64,000 nucleotides of DNA from Geosiphon pyriformis. Taxonomy: Eukaryota > Glomeromycota > Glomeromycetes > Archaeosporales > Geosiphonaceae. Positions 60,880 to 64,000 of this stretch are shown in pieces. Location of the stretch: contig JAAOMT010000595.1 in NCBI GenBank assembly GCA_016748015.1, forward strand, positions 66,282-130,281, given 5' to 3'. Position 1 is the stretch's first letter; each line of letters starts with the position of its first letter. A program made the translations under genes and the position numbers. Below the pieces are notes generated by a model. It searched no databases. It saw only the letters and a program-made list of their open reading frames with translations, and had not been told where the DNA came from.

Positions 60880-61891
60880 TGTTACTAGAGGTTTTTGGTC
60901 TCTTTTTTTGAATGTTGTTAATGTCTGTTTGTTGTGAATTCACGTTTTCTAGAAGTAGTTAAACCTCCAATAACTGAATTTATCTTCAAATTATCTCCTA
61001 TAATTTAAACTGCTGGGCTTATAAGTGGAATGGCCAATTCTGTGCCAGTTACTTTATGTAGTTACATTGTAGTAAATGTCAACTCTTTCTCAAGAATTGC
61101 TCGTCTGGAAGCTCACTAAAATGTATAGTTACTTTGCTGTGAAAGTCAACTCTTCTACAGGAATTTTGTCTGTAAGCTACCCTAATAATTGTAATAAGAA
61201 AAGAAAAGAAAAATAAAAGAAATGTAAAAAAAATAGAAATTTTATCAAGGAAAACGTTTTCTATCCAGGCCTGGAGTCACTAACAGTTTACTGAAATTGG
61301 TAGCTAATTAATTTCAAAATGTTAGTTGGGTTTTGGGAATTTTCCAAGTGCAATAATTAAAGAATTTGGTTTTTCAAATTATTTAATATTTATTTTTTTT
61401 TGTGTGTGTAGGAATGGTTCTAAGTGATAAATCTAAAGTAAGATACATTTTTCAGAAGAGAAAAGCTCTTCTTTTATACAACTTGTTGTAGTACTAGTCT
61501 ATGAACTTGCACTTTTTCTCTTTGCTCAAATTTTGGCGAACTAAAGATACATTTTGATAAACTACAAGTTATTTCGCTGAACTATTGATTAATTTGGGTG
61601 AACTATTCATAATTTCGGTGAATTTCTGTAAATTTTGGCGAATTTCTTATAAATTTCAGTGAATTTCTGTAAATTTTGGCGAATTTTTGAATGTTACAAA
61701 GTTCAGGATATTGTGTAATTTGATCATCCTACTTTCTGTTATACTAATTAGATTATTTTAATTGAATCGTGATATGCGATAATTGATTAAATAATAAATG
61801 ATAATTTGAAATAATATTAATATACTAATAAATTATAGGAATTATAAGGGTAATTTCATGCTAATTAATAGCTAAAATTCTACTGGTAACA
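60880..61891 (-). repeat. 5' LTR of element 2
   Basis: 1012 bp from TGTTACTAGAGG to CTACTGGTAACA on the plus strand, about 41 bp longer than its partner. The extra length is two additional units of the 20-bp TTTCGGTGAA array at about 61545-61690 (eight units here, six in the other LTR). Confidence 0.93.
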
Positions 61892-61995
61892 ACATGTAAA
61901 AAACGTGTGAACTACATCTAATTTAAGACCCTATGTAGTCATATTGTATTAGATAGTGATTGGGCCTTGCTCATTAAACTCTAATAAAAAAAAAA

Positions 61996-64000
61996 AAATA
62001 AAGCAAAAAATAAAAAAATTTTATTTTTTTATTTTTTAAAGTATTTAATAAAAAGTACTAATTTGGTATTCAGATTTTTATATAATTACTAAACATATAA
62101 ATAAAACTACAATTAGTTTGTATTTTTATTTTATAAAATTCTGTATTATTGTTTATCTGTTACTATTTATAAATACTTAATTAATAAGAAGTATTTTAGT
62201 ATTTTGTGTCTGCATTATAAAAAAAAAAAATTTTAATATTCATAAAAAATTGTTAAAATTATATACAGCTTTGTAAAAATCTATATTAGATTTTAATTGG
62301 TTTTTATTATGTGTTTTAAATATAAGACAATATTACTAGTAAAAAAACATATTTTTAAGAATTTTTTTAACAACAATAATACTTTTTTTCAACAACATAT
62401 ATAATTATATATATTATTATTAATTATAGTATATACATAATTATATGGATTATTTTAATATTTAAGAGAGTAAAAAAGTATTAAACAAATTATTAAAATA
62501 AAAAAAATTGTTATTACTATTTATTTTTAAACAAAAAGCAAATTAAAACCAAAAAACAAACTATTTAACCAAAACATAATCAAAATTTTTTTAAAAAATC
62601 ATTAAAAAAATGTAGTATTTAAAAATTTATTTTAAAAGTAAAAATAAAAAAATTATAAAAGATTTTATAAAAAAAACATAATTAAATTATTTAATTAATT
62701 AAAACACTATTTTTAAGATCCAATCTTTAACAATATAATATTTTTTATTATTAATTAACATCATAATAAAAACAAAGTCAGATAATAAAACTAATAGCTT
62801 ATTCAATAAAATAAAATATATTAAAAAACCAAAAGTAATAAAAATTTAAAAGAATAATAAAGAATACATATATATTTTAAATATTAATAAGAAATATTTA
62901 AAGCTTGAGAAAAAAGAATAAAAAAAGAAATATATAGAAAAAATAATTAACTGCTTATTATAAAGCTATAGAAAAAAGTTGATTTAGTATAAAATTAATA
63001 CTTTTTTTAATTTATAAAAAGCTGTATATATAATTAAATTACATAAAATTTATATATTATATTAAAACTATTTTAGATACATTAATTATTTATATATATT
63101 AAATTAATAAATTTAATTATAAGCTTACTTAGTATATTATTTTTCTAAAAACTAATAATTTAAATAATCAGATTTAGATAATTAGATTTAAAATTGTAAT
63201 TATATATTATTAATACTAATTATAATCATAATTAATACAATTAGACATAAATTAATTAATTATATTTCTTGGTAATTATTTCTAAATAATATTATAAATA
63301 ATTATTTAAGATATTAAAACAAATAACAAACTTATAACTCAGTACTTAATAGCTATATATAATAGTAATTTCTGAAGATTTTAAAGTCTAAGAATTTTAG
63401 TTGAGTTCTTTGTATAATAAACAAAAATTTAGTTAATAGTTTTTTTTTAATTTTTGTTTTTAGCATAATAGCCAGTTTATTTTGGCAGTTATGTTTTTTT
63501 GATAAGTTATTTTTAAGTTTTTTTACCTTTGTTTTATGTGTTTTTTATCAAATTATTCTTAACATTAATTATTCAATACTTAATCTCTTAATTAATTAGT
63601 AATAACAAAGAAAACAAACAAAAGAAAATAATAAAAAAAAAAAAAAAGAAAAAAAGAAAATAAGAAATTAGTATTTTATTAATAGTCATAATTAAAAGCT
63701 ATTAGTCTCATGTAGTTAAATATTAAATTCTATCAACATAAATTGTTGATAGTATAGAATTGATTAATATTTCTTAATCAAGCAATAATAATATAAATTT
63801 GAATAATAAGAGATACTTTTATTAATATAAATATAATTTCATTTTAAGTTATAGAAAATTATTTTTTAAAGGAAGAATTATTAGATAATTACTTGTTTTT
63901 AACTATTGTTTTGAATTTTTTTTCTGCTTCTAACACTCTCACTATATATATATAATTTATGTTATACAAAATTTTTTAAAATTTTTTAATTCTTTTAAAA
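61996..64000. other. AT-rich DNA without recognised features
   Basis: Nearly pure A and T, with purine runs around 63600-63665. No open frame, repeat family or RNA gene is supported. Confidence 0.6.

Larger units (their letters stand above)
51703..61891 (-). mobile_element. Ty3/gypsy element 2, complete, dUTPase-bearing
   Basis: LTRs 51703-52673 and 60880-61891 are flanked by a perfect 4-bp duplication ACAT (51699-51702 and 61892-61895). The minus-strand internal region is complete: primer-binding site, gag, protease, Cys-rich module, dUTPase, reverse transcriptase, RNase H, integrase, third ORF and polypurine tract. After removing the assembly artefact at 56497, the polyprotein is one frame with only nonsense changes, so this is the best-preserved copy. 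It sits in the 3' untranslated end of the ORF1-only LINE. Confidence 0.95.
40495..61995 (+). mobile_element. ORF1-only LINE split by two Ty3/gypsy insertions
   Basis: Three pieces form one plus-strand LINE of about 2.3 kb: 40495-41854, 50880-51702 and 61892-61995. The first two carry ORF1 and the third is the 3' end with an A-rich tail. The sequence at 51650-51700 (AGTCTGAACTGGCTCGAATA) and 61896-61970 matches the 3' end of the LINE at 26965-27080. Only about 140 bp lie between the end of ORF1 and this 3' end, so ORF2 is missing. The two interruptions are elements 3 and 2. Confidence 0.82.

Overview
The window looks like a repeat-choked, very AT-rich chromosome segment of a filamentous fungus. 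The short introns (46 to 119 nt), the KEI1, APD1 and CDCA7-like genes, and the style of the LINE and Ty3/gypsy elements fit an arbuscular mycorrhizal fungus (Glomeromycotina). That placement is an inference from the sequence; no database was searched. Only three host genes are recognisable in 64 kb.

Layout. 0-4.5 kb: AT-rich DNA with a relict Ty3/gypsy gag-protease piece and three small tandem-repeat arrays. 4.5-20 kb: an old LINE on the minus strand, split by a solo LTR (4509-5463) and by a complete 11.8-kb Ty3/gypsy element (element 1, 7311-19144). Element 1 is itself interrupted by a solo LTR, which is interrupted by another LTR. 20.35-27.1 kb: a nearly full-length plus-strand LINE with both ORFs, broken by nonsense codons. 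28.1-32.1 kb: LINE remnants on the minus strand, extremely AT-decayed in their 5' part.

32.8-39.7 kb is the gene island. It holds an Apd1/sucrase-ferredoxin-like [2Fe-2S] protein (2 exons, plus), KEI1, the regulatory subunit of inositol phosphorylceramide synthase (5 exons, minus), and a CDCA7-like 4CXXC zinc-finger protein (6 exons, plus). KEI1 and the CDCA7-like gene diverge from a 139-bp intergenic region.

40.5-62 kb: a LINE that carries ORF1 but no ORF2, interrupted by element 3 (41855-50879, a different LTR family) and element 2 (51703-61891, same family as element 1). Element 2 contains a 20-N assembly gap with a 246-bp duplicated flank. 62-64 kb is featureless AT-rich DNA.

The most notable biology is in the three Ty3/gypsy elements. 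Their single-frame gag-pol polyprotein carries a cysteine-rich module and a dUTPase domain between protease and reverse transcriptase. Elements 1 and 2 have all five dUTPase motifs in order. Elements 1 and 2 also share a 708-nt third ORF after integrase that ends inside the 3' LTR. The polyprotein frame has no ATG near its start in any copy; a GTG in good context occupies the likely start in elements 2 and 3. The U3 part of each LTR family carries a phased short-period array: exactly 10 bp in element 3 and about 20 bp in the element 1/2 family. Nonsense codons that can be checked against a sister copy are nearly all C-to-T or G-to-A, as expected of decay of methylated cytosine or a RIP-like process.
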